From Clostridia bacterium (GTDB taxonomy: Bacteria; Bacillota; Clostridia; Christensenellales; Pumilibacteraceae): a stretch of 48,038 nt of DNA. A model generated the notes under the pieces. It was given only the letters and a program-made list of their open reading frames with translations. It had not been told where the DNA came from and did not search any database. Numbering within the stretch: the stretch's first letter is position 1; the number at the start of each line of letters is the position of its first letter. A program made the position numbers and the translations under genes. Where the stretch lies: NCBI GenBank assembly GCA_017396125.1, contig JAFQMX010000008.1:1-48038 (forward strand), written 5' to 3'. Shown one piece after another: positions 17,256 through 25,417 of this stretch.

Positions 17256-18536
17256 TTACTCGTCGTCTTCCTCGTCTTCGCTTGCACTTACAACTTCTTG
17301 CTTTGGCACAATTTCACCAGCTTTGATGAGCGCAATCTTGGTGAGCATAGGGCCTATAAGCTCATAGATAAGTACCGCGAAAAGCGAAATGTTTCTGATA
17401 AGTTCACCGGCAGCTTCCAACTCGTTAGCAGCAGTAAGCGACATTCCAAGCGCAACTCCCGCCTGTGGAAGAAGCGTAATTCCAAGGAACTTTTGGATAG
17501 TTGGCTCACACTTGGTCATCTTTGCCGAAACGTAAGCGCCGGAAATCTTACCAGCGGAACGAGCCAAGATATACACAAGTCCGATTACGACAACTATTAT
17601 GTCAGTAAATACGCTAAGCTCAAGCTCTGCACCGCTTACAACGAAGAACAAAATAAATATAGGAGCCGTCCACTTGTCGGTCTTTTCCATAATTTCTTCG
17701 GAATGCTCGCACATATTGCAGAACACGGTACCAAGCATCATGCATACCAAAAGCGACGAGAAAGAAATATGTACTTCGCCAATTTCGAATTTCATCATCG
17801 AAAGAGCAATTGCAATGATTACGTAGGTAATTGCAAGAGCCTGTCTCTTGCTGTTGGACTTGAAAAGCTTTTCGGTAAAGGTGAACAACACACCAACCGC
17901 AGCACCAAGAGCAAGCGAAAGAACAACTTCCAAAAGCGGATTTACCACCATTGATACAACGCTAACAGCACCAGACATCATAGCCTTTGCAATGCCAAAC
18001 GATATTGCAAAAACAATAAGACCAATCGCATCGTCAAGTGCAACTACTGGCAAAAGCAAGCTGGTAAGAGGTCCCTTTGCCTTGTACTGACGAACTACCA
18101 TGAGCGTTGCCGCAGGTGCAGTAGCGGTAGCGATTGCACCGAGAACGATAGCGGTTTCGATAGTAAGCTTATCCGGGAAAGCAAAATGCAATGCAACGAG
18201 CGCAACGTCAACGAATAAAGTCGCTACGAGCGCCTGAAAAATCGCGATTACGGTCGCCTGTTTACCAATCTGCTTGAGGCTGGAGAGCCTGAACTCATTA
18301 CCTATAGCAAATGCAATAAATCCAAGAGCGGTTTCACAAACGATTTTGAAACTCTTTACACTATCCATGCTCGTAAAACCCAATCCATCTACATCGAGTC
18401 TACCCAAGCAGTATGGACCAATAAGGATACCGGCAATTAGATAACCGGTTACTGCAGGAAGCTTCAGAGGCTTAATAAATCTTGAAAGCAACAAGCCTGC
18501 AGCCAAGGCTATGCCAAGGCTAAGCAAAATTTCCAT
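17256..18536 (-). CDS. Cation/proton antiporter (CPA2 type)
   Basis: A 426-residue membrane protein of the sodium/hydrogen exchanger superfamily, about 12 hydrophobic segments. The N-terminus LSRFIKPLKLPAVTGYLIAGILIGP is the CPA2 signature, and LLPVVALDDAIGLIVFAISFG (about residues 160-180) contains the Asp-Asp pair of the ion-binding site. The C-terminus is an acidic tail (ASEDEEDDE) with no TrkA-N domain. GAAGGTG precedes the ATG. In context it may exchange Na+ for H+ and so work with the Na+-type V-ATPase; this is inference. The leader carries a hairpin followed by seven T. Confidence 0.93.
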   Translation of the reverse strand: MEILLSLGIALAAGLLLSRFIKPLKLPAVTGYLIAGILIGPYCLGRLDVDGLGFTSMDSVKSFKIVCETALGFIAFAIGNEFRLSSLKQIGKQATVIAIFQALVATLFVDVALVALHFAFPDKLTIETAIVLGAIATATAPAATLMVVRQYKAKGPLTSLLLPVVALDDAIGLIVFAISFGIAKAMMSGAVSVVSMVVNPLLEVVLSLALGAAVGVLFTFTEKLFKSNSKRQALAITYVIIAIALSMMKFEIGEVHISFSSLLVCMMLGTVFCNMCEHSEEIMEKTDKWTAPIFILFFVVSGAELELSVFTDIIVVVIGLVYILARSAGKISGAYVSAKMTKCEPTIQKFLGITLLPQAGVALGMSLTAANELEAAGELIRNISLFAVLIYELIGPMLTKIALIKAGEIVPKQEVVSASEDEEDDE

Positions 18537-18606
18537 AATTTACACCTTCTATTGAATAATCATTTGTTGAATACGCTTTTCGCATACAAAAAATATCTCC
18601 AAGCGT

Positions 18607-18633
18607 AAAAAAAGTTGCGTACAAAAAACGCAA
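18607..18633 (-). promoter_or_regulatory. Terminator-like hairpin in the antiporter leader
   Basis: Minus strand: TTGCGT, loop, ACGCAA, then C and seven T. It begins about 10 bases after the predicted transcript start and about 70 bases before the ATG, where a second stem (TACGCTT/AAGCGTA) can form. It could act as an attenuator of the antiporter gene. Confidence 0.5.
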
Positions 18634-18649
18634 TTCGCCAACGGCTATG

Positions 18650-18678
18650 ATTTTAGCATTACAAAAAAATAAAGTCAA
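18650..18678 (-). promoter_or_regulatory. Promoter of the antiporter gene
   Basis: Minus strand: TTGACT (18678-18673), 17-base spacer, TAAAAT (18655-18650): 10 of 12 consensus positions. It gives a leader of about 107 bases. Confidence 0.8.
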
Positions 18679-18714
18679 GCAATAAGACCTCATTTTGCAA
18701 TAATAAAGAATAAT

Positions 18715-18870
18715 ATGTTTGTATTTGCAAAAAATATGTTTATGAACAAAAAATCAAAGAAAAAAGTTAATGAAATAATCGAGGAATATCGCAAATCTGA
18801 CAGCCCTCTTGGCAGCTACAGCGGAAACTCAACGGACAGCAAGCCCACTCAGGACGCGGACGATTTGTAA
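18715..18870 (+). CDS. Tiny conserved-looking protein ending in QDADDL
   Basis: 51 codons from the ATG at 18715; ATGs at 18736 and 18742 are alternatives, giving as few as 42 residues. The sequence has a basic N-terminal part (MNKKSKKKVNEIIEEYRKS) and a C-terminal SPLGSYSGNS...KPTQDADDL. From memory, small clostridial proteins with the layout DPxGSYTG...PVQDADDL exist, which supports a real gene of unknown function. No ribosome-binding site or clear promoter is visible, which keeps the start uncertain. It lies between the antiporter promoter and the ECF gene. Confidence 0.65.
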   Translation: MFVFAKNMFMNKKSKKKVNEIIEEYRKSDSPLGSYSGNSTDSKPTQDADDL

Positions 18871-18910
18871 ACCAAATTATTTGCGTTACACAAAAATACC
18901 TTATCTTTTA

Positions 18911-18940
18911 TTGACACAAACGTCGCTTTTCGTATATAAT
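18911..18940 (+). promoter_or_regulatory. Promoter of the ECF transporter gene
   Basis: TTGACA (18911-18916), an 18-base spacer and TATAAT (18935-18940): 12 of 12 consensus positions with slightly long spacing. The leader to the ATG at 18994 is about 47 bases, too short for a known vitamin riboswitch. Confidence 0.85.
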
Positions 18941-18993
18941 TTCGTCGTTGCAACACTATGCTCGGTTATTTTATCGAACAACGGAGAAATTAT

Positions 18994-19587
18994 ATGAATT
19001 TTTACAAAAGAAATACAACTTTGAATACAACCACCACCGCATTGTTCGTTTGTATGGGCATTATGTTTCCGCTGATTTTTCATTTTGTGGGAGACGGGCT
19101 TGGCAAAATTCTTTTACCTATGCACATACCCGTTTTTTTATGCGGACTAATTTGCGGACCGATTAGCGGTGTAATTTGTGGAATTTTGGTACCTATTGCG
19201 TGCAGTCTTATCACCTCGGTGCCCGTTATGTTTCCGCCGGCAATCGCTATGTCGCTGGAGCTTGCTACCTACGGATTTTTGTCGGGACTTTTGCTGGAAC
19301 TTTTCAAAAAAATTAAAAGCAATTCCATCGGCAGACTAAAGGTTGTCATCAGTCTGTTAATTTCTATGCTAGTGGGTAGAATCGTGCACGGAATCTTTTT
19401 TGCGCTCTTCACGCTTATGGGCTCGGGAGAATACTCGCTTAAGATTTTTTTCATAGCCGATTTCATTACGCCGTGGATAGGAATCGTTATACAAATCGTC
19501 GCGATTCCTGCGATTATGGAGGCACTATCCCGCCTCAACGTTCTGGCAAAGTACGACATAAAATACGAGAACGCGCAAAAGGAATAA
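18994..19587 (+). CDS. ECF transporter substrate-binding (S) component
   Basis: 197 residues with about six membrane segments, the size and layout of S components, which bind a vitamin or metal in the membrane and dock onto a shared EcfT-EcfAA' module (not in this window). Typical features are ALFVCMGIMFPLIFHF, LPMHIPVFLCGLICGPISG and LELATYGFLSGLL. The substrate cannot be told from sequence. The frame opens at 18958, but GGAG sits eight bases before the ATG at 18994, which fits the family start better. Strong promoter upstream and shared terminator downstream make it a single-gene unit. Confidence 0.85.
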   Translation: MNFYKRNTTLNTTTTALFVCMGIMFPLIFHFVGDGLGKILLPMHIPVFLCGLICGPISGVICGILVPIACSLITSVPVMFPPAIAMSLELATYGFLSGLLLELFKKIKSNSIGRLKVVISLLISMLVGRIVHGIFFALFTLMGSGEYSLKIFFIADFITPWIGIVIQIVAIPAIMEALSRLNVLAKYDIKYENAQKE

Positions 19588-19631
19588 CGCGCCATCGCCA
19601 CAACTTGCCAAACGGCAATAAAACAGTAATC

Positions 19632-19666
19632 AAAAATCCGCCACAACTTGCACGTGACGGATTTTT
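19632..19666. terminator. Bidirectional terminator between convergent genes
   Basis: AAAAATCCG paired with CGGATTTTT, a mismatch, then CAC with GTG; T-runs on both strands. It serves the ECF gene (plus) and the kinase gene (minus, stop at 19677). Confidence 0.88.
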
Positions 19667-19676
19667 CTTTTTGTTT

Positions 19677-20213
19677 TTAGTCAAAGTGTTTCAAAATGAT
19701 GTCGGCGTTTTGCCTTACGTCATAAAATTCTTGGTACGTTTGCTCTTTTGGTTGCCATTTAGAAACAAAATCGGCAAAATTTGGACGACGCTTTAGTCTT
19801 TCGATTCGAACAAACTCGGGACAATCAAGATAAATTTTCGTAGCATTGTACGGCAAAATCGGAAAGTGACTGTACGATCCCTCTATCACCGTAAGACCTG
19901 TTTCTTTGAGTGTGACAGGCAAAAACTCTCCGGTTCTGCACACAAACTTTTTGTAATTTATTTCACCTTCGACGCTCGGCACTTCTCGCATCAATCTTTC
20001 AAAATCAAGGTTGACCTTGTGTTCTTCCGCTATACGTCGGGATCGCTCGTCGCACGGAAAAAAGTCGTCCATAGGAATTACCCTGCAATCCAAATTGTTT
20101 TGCAAATATTGCGCAACCGAGGTTTTTCCGCTACCGCAAAATCCATCGATAGCAATGACGCGCAAATTCCTTTGCTTTATCTCAAAAATCAATTTGTCCA
20201 AATCGTAATTCAT
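19677..20213 (-). CDS. Uridine kinase-like P-loop kinase; probably leaderless
   Basis: 178 residues of the uridine kinase/phosphoribulokinase-like P-loop group. Walker A is DGFCGSGKTSVA near residues 23-34; IPMDDFFPCDE resembles the uridine kinase YDxF-type lid start; TVIEGSYSHFP carries the Walker B-like Glu; ERLKRRPNF is the arginine-rich lid. It probably phosphorylates a nucleoside or small metabolite; the substrate is uncertain. The ATG at 20213 has no ribosome-binding site, and a TTGACG-17-TATAAT promoter ends seven bases before it, so the mRNA should begin at the start codon. In-frame stops lie just upstream. Confidence 0.85.
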   Translation of the reverse strand: MNYDLDKLIFEIKQRNLRVIAIDGFCGSGKTSVAQYLQNNLDCRVIPMDDFFPCDERSRRIAEEHKVNLDFERLMREVPSVEGEINYKKFVCRTGEFLPVTLKETGLTVIEGSYSHFPILPYNATKIYLDCPEFVRIERLKRRPNFADFVSKWQPKEQTYQEFYDVRQNADIILKHFD

Positions 20214-20219
20214 AGGCTT

Positions 20220-20248
20220 ATTATATTATTTATTCGCCTCGCCGTCAA
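20220..20248 (-). promoter_or_regulatory. Consensus promoter placing the transcript start on the ATG
   Basis: Minus strand: TTGACG (20248-20243), 17-base spacer, TATAAT (20225-20220), then AAGCCT and the ATG at 20213: 11 of 12 consensus positions. With standard geometry +1 is 20213. Confidence 0.9.
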
Positions 20249-20283
20249 GTTTATATCGCGACGGTTTTTTTATAGCCACCGCA

Positions 20284-21051
20284 CTACCCCAACGCGACAT
20301 CCAGCACCATCATAAGCGTGAAACCGACGATAAACGACCACGATCCACATCGCACACTGTCATTTACTGCGTCGGGCAAAAGATTTTGCGCAACGACGAG
20401 CAGCATTGCTCCCGCAGCTATTGCTAGAAGCCACGGCATCAATACTGGTAGTTGCAGCGCCAAACATATGCCGACAATTGCAAAAATCGGCTCGACTACT
20501 GCCGAAAGCGAGCCCACTAAAAACGCCTTGGTTCGACTACCAAAAACACTTTTCATAGGTAGACTAAGGGCAGTCCCCTCGGGAATATTTTGCACGCCTA
20601 TCCCCACTGCAAGCCCAAAAGCCGCCCAAAAATCCGCTCTACCACCGCTTGCTATCGCCCCACCGAATGCCACGCCTACGGCAAGCCCCTCGGGTATATT
20701 GTGGAAAGTTACGGCAAAGAATAACTTGTTATACTTTCTTTTTTGCATAAGGGTATCGTTCATTTTTTCGGGAAAAATCTTGTCCAAAACACCTAAAAGC
20801 AATGCTCCCAAAAAAATTCCGGCAACGGCAGGCAAAAAGGAAAAACTACCGTAATCTTCCGCCCCATCAATAGCAGGAATAAGCAACGACCACACCGAAG
20901 CCGCCACCATCACTCCAGAAGCAAAGCCCAAAAATAATGCGTTTGCCCTCTTTGAAACACTTCCTCTAAAAAAGAATACCAACGACGAACCTAACGCCGT
21001 TAAAAATAACGTCAACGAAATTCCCAAAATGGTTATTAATTCTTCACTCAT
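20284..21051 (-). CDS. ZIP-family metal transporter
   Basis: 255 residues with about eight membrane segments. The metal-binding motifs of ZIP proteins are present: FHNIPEGLAVGVAFG near residue 117 and VQNIPEGTALSLP near 152, each with the His/Gln-Asn-x-x-Glu set. ZIP proteins of this length import zinc, iron or manganese (ZupT/ZIP type). AAAGGATG precedes the ATG. A palindrome at 21068-21091 just upstream suggests control by a metal-sensing repressor. No partner genes are nearby. Confidence 0.93.
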   Translation of the reverse strand: MSEELITILGISLTLFLTALGSSLVFFFRGSVSKRANALFLGFASGVMVAASVWSLLIPAIDGAEDYGSFSFLPAVAGIFLGALLLGVLDKIFPEKMNDTLMQKRKYNKLFFAVTFHNIPEGLAVGVAFGGAIASGGRADFWAAFGLAVGIGVQNIPEGTALSLPMKSVFGSRTKAFLVGSLSAVVEPIFAIVGICLALQLPVLMPWLLAIAAGAMLLVVAQNLLPDAVNDSVRCGSWSFIVGFTLMMVLDVALG

Positions 21052-21067
21052 AATACATCCTTTGCAT

Positions 21068-21091
21068 AAATTGGCATTTGTTGCCTAATTT
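21068..21091. promoter_or_regulatory. Candidate metal-responsive operator before the ZIP gene
   Basis: AAATTGGCA, a 5-base spacer and TGCCTAATTT form a near-perfect dyad 16 bases before the ZIP start codon, next to a minus-strand TATAAG (21098-21093). Its position at or after the transcript start fits repression by a DtxR/MntR- or Fur/Zur-type regulator. The regulator is not identified. Confidence 0.5.
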
Positions 21092-21151
21092 ACTTATATG
21101 AAGGGTGATTTTGAATGGTGTGCAAGGTAATAAAAATTAACTTTACGCCAC

Positions 21152-21188
21152 AAAAAAACCAAGCAAAAAATTTATGCTTGGTTTTTTT
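21152..21188 (-). terminator. Intrinsic terminator of the transketolase/HD-protein unit
   Basis: CCAAGC and GCTTGG flanked by seven A and seven T: a long stem with a 12-base loop, about 30 bases after the stop at 21220. It can work on both strands. Confidence 0.9.
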
Positions 21189-21219
21189 GATATTTGATAT
21201 TAGTTTTAGTATCGTTTTA

Positions 21220-21795
21220 TTACAACAATTCGTCCAAGGTCATGAAATACGCCTCGACAAAATTGTCCATAAAATAGTTTACGCAATCCAGCGTGCAGTC
21301 CTTTATCGACGCTTGCATGGCCTTTTTTGCTGACTCAAACTCGGAGTTACCCGACTTTTGCTCCTCAACACACTTAATGTATGCGGAAATTTTGTCCGCA
21401 GCTTTTACCAACTTACTTTCGTAAGATGTTTTGTCGGGCTGAATATCCTTTCGTAAAACCTCCTTAAGCTCAGGTGGAAGCATGGATATAAGCTTGTCCT
21501 CGGCAATCTTTTCTATGTCCTTGTACGCCGAATTTATCTCGCGATTGAAGTACTTGACTGGAGTAGGCAAATCACCCGTAACCACCTCGCCTGCCTCGTG
21601 AAACATAGCGATTACCGCGATACGGTCAGGATTGATTGTTGAGCCAAAAATTTCCTTGTCTATCACCGCCAAGGTATAGGCGATTACCGCAACCTGATGC
21701 GAATGCTCGGCTACGTTTTCCACTCGGGTGTTGCGCATAAGCCCCCAGCGATTTATGAACTTCATGCGGTCGAGATATGCAAAAAATTTGTACAT
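21220..21795 (-). CDS. YfbR-like HD-domain 5'-deoxynucleotidase
   Basis: 191 residues that track E. coli YfbR over the full length: FFAYLDRMKFINRWGLMRNTRVENVAEHSHQVA at the start (key residues Arg21, His31), FHEAGEVVTGDLPTPVKYFN near 65-84 and LVKAADKISAYIKCVEE with Asp134. YfbR removes phosphate from 5'-deoxynucleoside monophosphates. The metal-site HD pair reads His66-Glu67 (codon GAG) instead of His-Asp. The ribosome-binding site is weak. It starts 23 bases after the transketolase stop, so the two genes are probably one transcript. Confidence 0.92.
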   Translation of the reverse strand: MYKFFAYLDRMKFINRWGLMRNTRVENVAEHSHQVAVIAYTLAVIDKEIFGSTINPDRIAVIAMFHEAGEVVTGDLPTPVKYFNREINSAYKDIEKIAEDKLISMLPPELKEVLRKDIQPDKTSYESKLVKAADKISAYIKCVEEQKSGNSEFESAKKAMQASIKDCTLDCVNYFMDNFVEAYFMTLDELL

Positions 21796-21818
21796 AAGCT
21801 ATTTTTCCAATGTTTAAA

Positions 21819-23768
21819 TTATTTTTGCAACAACTTCTTTGCGGTATCAACCACGTTTTCGACGGTAAATCCGTATCTTTCAAAAAGTTTGTTAGCCTTG
21901 CCGGATTCACCAAAATGGTCGATACAAACGAGCGCACCGTCGCCAACGTACTTATACCAGCACATTGCGCTTCCTGCCTCGATTGCGATCTTTTTAACGT
22001 TACGAGGAATTACGGAATTTTTATATTCTTCGGTCTGCTCATCAAAGATTTCCATACAAGGCATAGAAACTACTCTCACCTTTATACCGGTCTTTTCGAG
22101 TTCGTCAGCCGATCTTACAGCTAAATCAACTTCGCTACCTGCAGCAATTATACAAAGGTCACATTCTCCATCTCCCTTGATTACGTAGCCACCCTTGAGC
22201 GCCTTGCGTCCGCTACCCTCGATAAGTGGCAAATCCTGACGGGATTCCACGACTACGGTAGGACCACCGTCGTACGCGCTGACGAATGCAGCAGCGGTTT
22301 CTCTTGCGTCGCACGGACGGAATACCTTGAGATTAGGCATAGCTCTGAGTCCAGCGAGCTGTTCGATAGGCTGATGGGTAGGTCCGTCCTCGCCCACGCC
22401 GATACTATCGTGAGAGAACACGTAAAGCACAGGGATATTCATAATTGCGCTCATTCTTATTGCATTTTTGAGATAATCCGAGAATGCAAAGAAGGTGGAA
22501 CAGAACGGCAACAATCCGCCGTGCAAGTAAATTCCGTTGCAGATAGCAGCCATTGCGTGCTCGCGGATTCCGAAATGAATATTTCTTCCCAAGCGATTGT
22601 CCTTGCCGTAATCACCCACGTCTTTGAGTCCTGTGAGGTTGGAAGGTGCAAGGTCAGCAGAACCTCCGATAAAGTTATCAAGACGCGCTGCGAGTCTGTT
22701 GAGCATTACACCGCCTGCCTTACGGGTGGACATAGCGGAATCAAACTGCCAGAGATCGTCAGTATCTTCGATAACAGGCTTTTCGTGCCATTTTTCGAAT
22801 TCTGCGTATTCATCAGGGTACTTTTTCTTGTATTCGTCGCGAATTTTTTCCCATTCCGCGCACTCTTTTTCGTGCTGTTCGATTTTCTTAGCAAAATGCT
22901 CAGTTACATCCTGCGGAACTTCGAACGGAGCGTATTCGTAGCCCAAAGCCTTTTTGGTAGCAACTACGCCGTCAAGTCCCAAAGGTGCGCCGTGACAAGA
23001 CGCGCTGCCTGCCTTAGGCGAGCCGTAACCGATTACGGTCTTGAACGCAATAAGAGTAGGCTTGTCGCTGTGCTTTGCCTTTTGGATCGCAGCGTCAACT
23101 GCGTCTAAATCCTCTCCGCACTCTACTACGATAACGTTCCAGCCCTGAGCCTCGTGACGCTTGAAAATATCCTCGTCAAACGCTATATCGGAATTACCTT
23201 CGATAGTAATTTTGTTACAATCGTACAAAACGATAAGCTTGTTAAGCTTGAGAGTACCTGCGAGCGAAGCCGCCTCGTACTCGATACCCTCCATAAGACA
23301 GCCTTCGCCAAGAAGCGCGTAGGTGTAGTGGTCTACGAGATTAAGACCAGGCTTGTTGAATTTAGCAGCCAAAACGCTTTCTGCCAAAGCCATACCTACT
23401 GCATTGGCAATACCCTGTCCGAGCGGTCCGGTAGAAGTTTCCACACCCGGAGTGCCGTATTCAGGATGTCCGGAGGTTTTGTAGCCGAGCTGACGGAAGT
23501 TCTTGATATCGTCCATCGTGAGTCCAAAGCCGAAATGATACAGCAAGCTGTACATAAGTGCAGAACCGTGTCCTGCCGACAAAACGAATCTGTCTCTGTC
23601 AATAAACTTCGGATTAGACGGAGAGAATTTCATGTGGTCTGCATAGAGTTTGTATGCAAACGGCGCTGCACCAAGCGGAAGTCCCGGATGACCGCTGTTT
23701 GCCGCCTGGATAGCGTCTATCGCAAGGCATCTTACTGCGTTAACGGCTTTATTGTCCATATTATTCAT
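21819..23768 (-). CDS. tkt: Transketolase
   Basis: A thiamine-diphosphate enzyme that moves two-carbon units between pentose and hexose/triose phosphates; 649 residues in one chain, the full-length form. Visible motifs: NSGHPGLPLGAAP near 24, SAGHGSALMYSLLYHFG, the ThDP/metal motif LLGEGCLMEGIEYEAASLAG with the later DCNKITIEG, and DSIGVGEDGPTHQPIEQLAGLR in the pyrimidine domain. The frame extends to 23804, but AAAGGAG lies seven bases before the ATG at 23768, which is the start. It follows the hexomutase by 60 bases with a small CACGG/CCGTG hairpin between. It also supplies erythrose 4-phosphate for the shikimate pathway. Confidence 0.97.
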   Translation of the reverse strand: MNNMDNKAVNAVRCLAIDAIQAANSGHPGLPLGAAPFAYKLYADHMKFSPSNPKFIDRDRFVLSAGHGSALMYSLLYHFGFGLTMDDIKNFRQLGYKTSGHPEYGTPGVETSTGPLGQGIANAVGMALAESVLAAKFNKPGLNLVDHYTYALLGEGCLMEGIEYEAASLAGTLKLNKLIVLYDCNKITIEGNSDIAFDEDIFKRHEAQGWNVIVVECGEDLDAVDAAIQKAKHSDKPTLIAFKTVIGYGSPKAGSASCHGAPLGLDGVVATKKALGYEYAPFEVPQDVTEHFAKKIEQHEKECAEWEKIRDEYKKKYPDEYAEFEKWHEKPVIEDTDDLWQFDSAMSTRKAGGVMLNRLAARLDNFIGGSADLAPSNLTGLKDVGDYGKDNRLGRNIHFGIREHAMAAICNGIYLHGGLLPFCSTFFAFSDYLKNAIRMSAIMNIPVLYVFSHDSIGVGEDGPTHQPIEQLAGLRAMPNLKVFRPCDARETAAAFVSAYDGGPTVVVESRQDLPLIEGSGRKALKGGYVIKGDGECDLCIIAAGSEVDLAVRSADELEKTGIKVRVVSMPCMEIFDEQTEEYKNSVIPRNVKKIAIEAGSAMCWYKYVGDGALVCIDHFGESGKANKLFERYGFTVENVVDTAKKLLQK

Positions 23769-23828
23769 AGGTTTACTCCTTTTGTTTATCTTGCAAAATA
23801 ACACACGGTTACCCGTGGCAAATTTACT

Positions 23829-25298
23829 TTATTTTTCCAAATATTTCTTTAGCGGTGCCAAATCGAGCACGCTTGCAAACTCAACCAAAATTTCGCAAAG
23901 TGCGCTCAAAATTCCCTTTGCACCGCCGGCTATATCACTCTCGGCGTTAACTGGCATAATCGGGTCGTGAACGCTCTTTCTTATCGAGAACCAACCCTTG
24001 CTCTCCTTTACGTTTACGCGGATTCCCTCGTAGTTGTCGGGAGCATGAGAAAACTTTGGCGAATTTTCGGTAGCAGACTTTACCTTTTCAATGATGGCAT
24101 CGGCGTTGGCTTTCCAATCTTCACCGATAAGCGGTAATCTTACTTCAGCCGACTCGACAGGCTCGCGCAAATCGGAAATCAAATCCGAAAGTGACTTGCC
24201 TTGCTTTTTTAAAATTGCACTACGAATAAGTAGCAAGGTTACGAGATAAGCACCATCGTCAAGGAAGAAATTTTCTTTCATAGCAGCGTGACCGCTGGTT
24301 TCTATCGCAAGCGGTGCGTACTTACCTTCGTCGCAAAGCTTCTTTGCATAATCTATAACGTTTTTGTAACCGCGCTTGTATCTAACGTGAACTCCGCCCT
24401 TTTGCTTGATGAATTCCGCCAAGCCGTCGCTGGTTACGCTGTCGGTAACGATGTACGCGCCCTTGTCTTTTTCCAAAATCATTGCCGAAATAAGCGCGAT
24501 AAGGCGATTGCGGTTAATCTCCGCACCGTCGCTAGTCACGATTGCGCATCTATCTCCATCGGTATCGAAAATTATACCGAGGTCAGCGCCACTCTCTTTT
24601 ACTCTAGCCGAAATGCTTGCCATAGCGGTAGCGTTTTCGGGATTAGGCTGGTGGTTAGGGAACATTCCGTCGGGTTCAAGGAACTGCGACGCGCTAACGT
24701 CCGCACCGAGTGGTTGCAAAATCCTCGTCGCATAAAATCCCGCTGCGCCGTTACCCGCATCCACTACGATTTTGAAATTATCCAGGCCGTTTTGGCCCAA
24801 ACCGTCCTTGATTATGTTGCGGATATGCTCGCAATACAATTCGAGATAGTCGCCGCTTTCGATAACTCCGCCCGCCTTGAAGCCAAAATTTCCTTCGCCG
24901 GCTCTCGCGGTCATAGCCTTGAGTTCCTTGGAGCTGATTCCGCCCTCGGGAGTAAAAAACTTCATACCGTTTTTGTCATAAGGGTGGTGCGACGCGGTGA
25001 GCATAATCGCTCCGTCACAACCGGCAAGCTTGGTCATCATAAACATTGACGGCGTAGAGCAAAGTCCCACCGAAAGAACTCTTGCACCCATTTTTGCCAA
25101 TCTTTCCATAACGGCGCTAGCCAACTTCTCGCCCGTAATACGGCTGTCTCTGCCGATAGCAATAGTCGGACGCTCTACAGCGAGCTTACACAAAAATGCC
25201 GACGCAATATCACACGCTGCGTCTACCGTCAAAACTGCATTTTCTCCGATAGCAGTTCCTCTGATATCGGTTCCGCTTACCAAATTCAAGTAATCCAT
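23829..25298 (-). CDS. Phosphoglucomutase/phosphomannomutase
   Basis: An alpha-D-phosphohexomutase, 489 residues, four domains. The catalytic phosphoserine loop TASHHPYDKNGMKFF is near 105, the metal loop DTDGDRCAIV near 245, the sugar-binding ETSGHAAMKENFFLDDGAY near 335 and the phosphate-binding domain at the C-terminus. It interconverts 1- and 6-phosphates of glucose or mannose; sequence alone does not settle the sugar. The frame opens at a TTG at 25310, but that TTGGAG is itself the ribosome-binding site for the ATG at 25298. Confidence 0.93.
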   Translation of the reverse strand: MDYLNLVSGTDIRGTAIGENAVLTVDAACDIASAFLCKLAVERPTIAIGRDSRITGEKLASAVMERLAKMGARVLSVGLCSTPSMFMMTKLAGCDGAIMLTASHHPYDKNGMKFFTPEGGISSKELKAMTARAGEGNFGFKAGGVIESGDYLELYCEHIRNIIKDGLGQNGLDNFKIVVDAGNGAAGFYATRILQPLGADVSASQFLEPDGMFPNHQPNPENATAMASISARVKESGADLGIIFDTDGDRCAIVTSDGAEINRNRLIALISAMILEKDKGAYIVTDSVTSDGLAEFIKQKGGVHVRYKRGYKNVIDYAKKLCDEGKYAPLAIETSGHAAMKENFFLDDGAYLVTLLLIRSAILKKQGKSLSDLISDLREPVESAEVRLPLIGEDWKANADAIIEKVKSATENSPKFSHAPDNYEGIRVNVKESKGWFSIRKSVHDPIMPVNAESDIAGGAKGILSALCEILVEFASVLDLAPLKKYLEK

Positions 25299-25331
25299 CT
25301 TTCGCTCCAAATTTTTTTGTCGTACTTACTT

Positions 25332-25360
25332 ATTATACTTCAAAGAGTAAATTTTGACAA
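25332..25360 (-). promoter_or_regulatory. Promoter of the hexomutase-transketolase unit
   Basis: Minus strand: TTGTCA (25360-25355), 17-base spacer, TATAAT (25337-25332): 11 of 12 consensus positions, about 27 bases before the start codon. Confidence 0.87.
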
Positions 25361-25417
25361 GGCAAATACGTCCATTATGCCAAAATACTTCGTTTTGTTT
25401 TTCACTTTTGTAATGCG

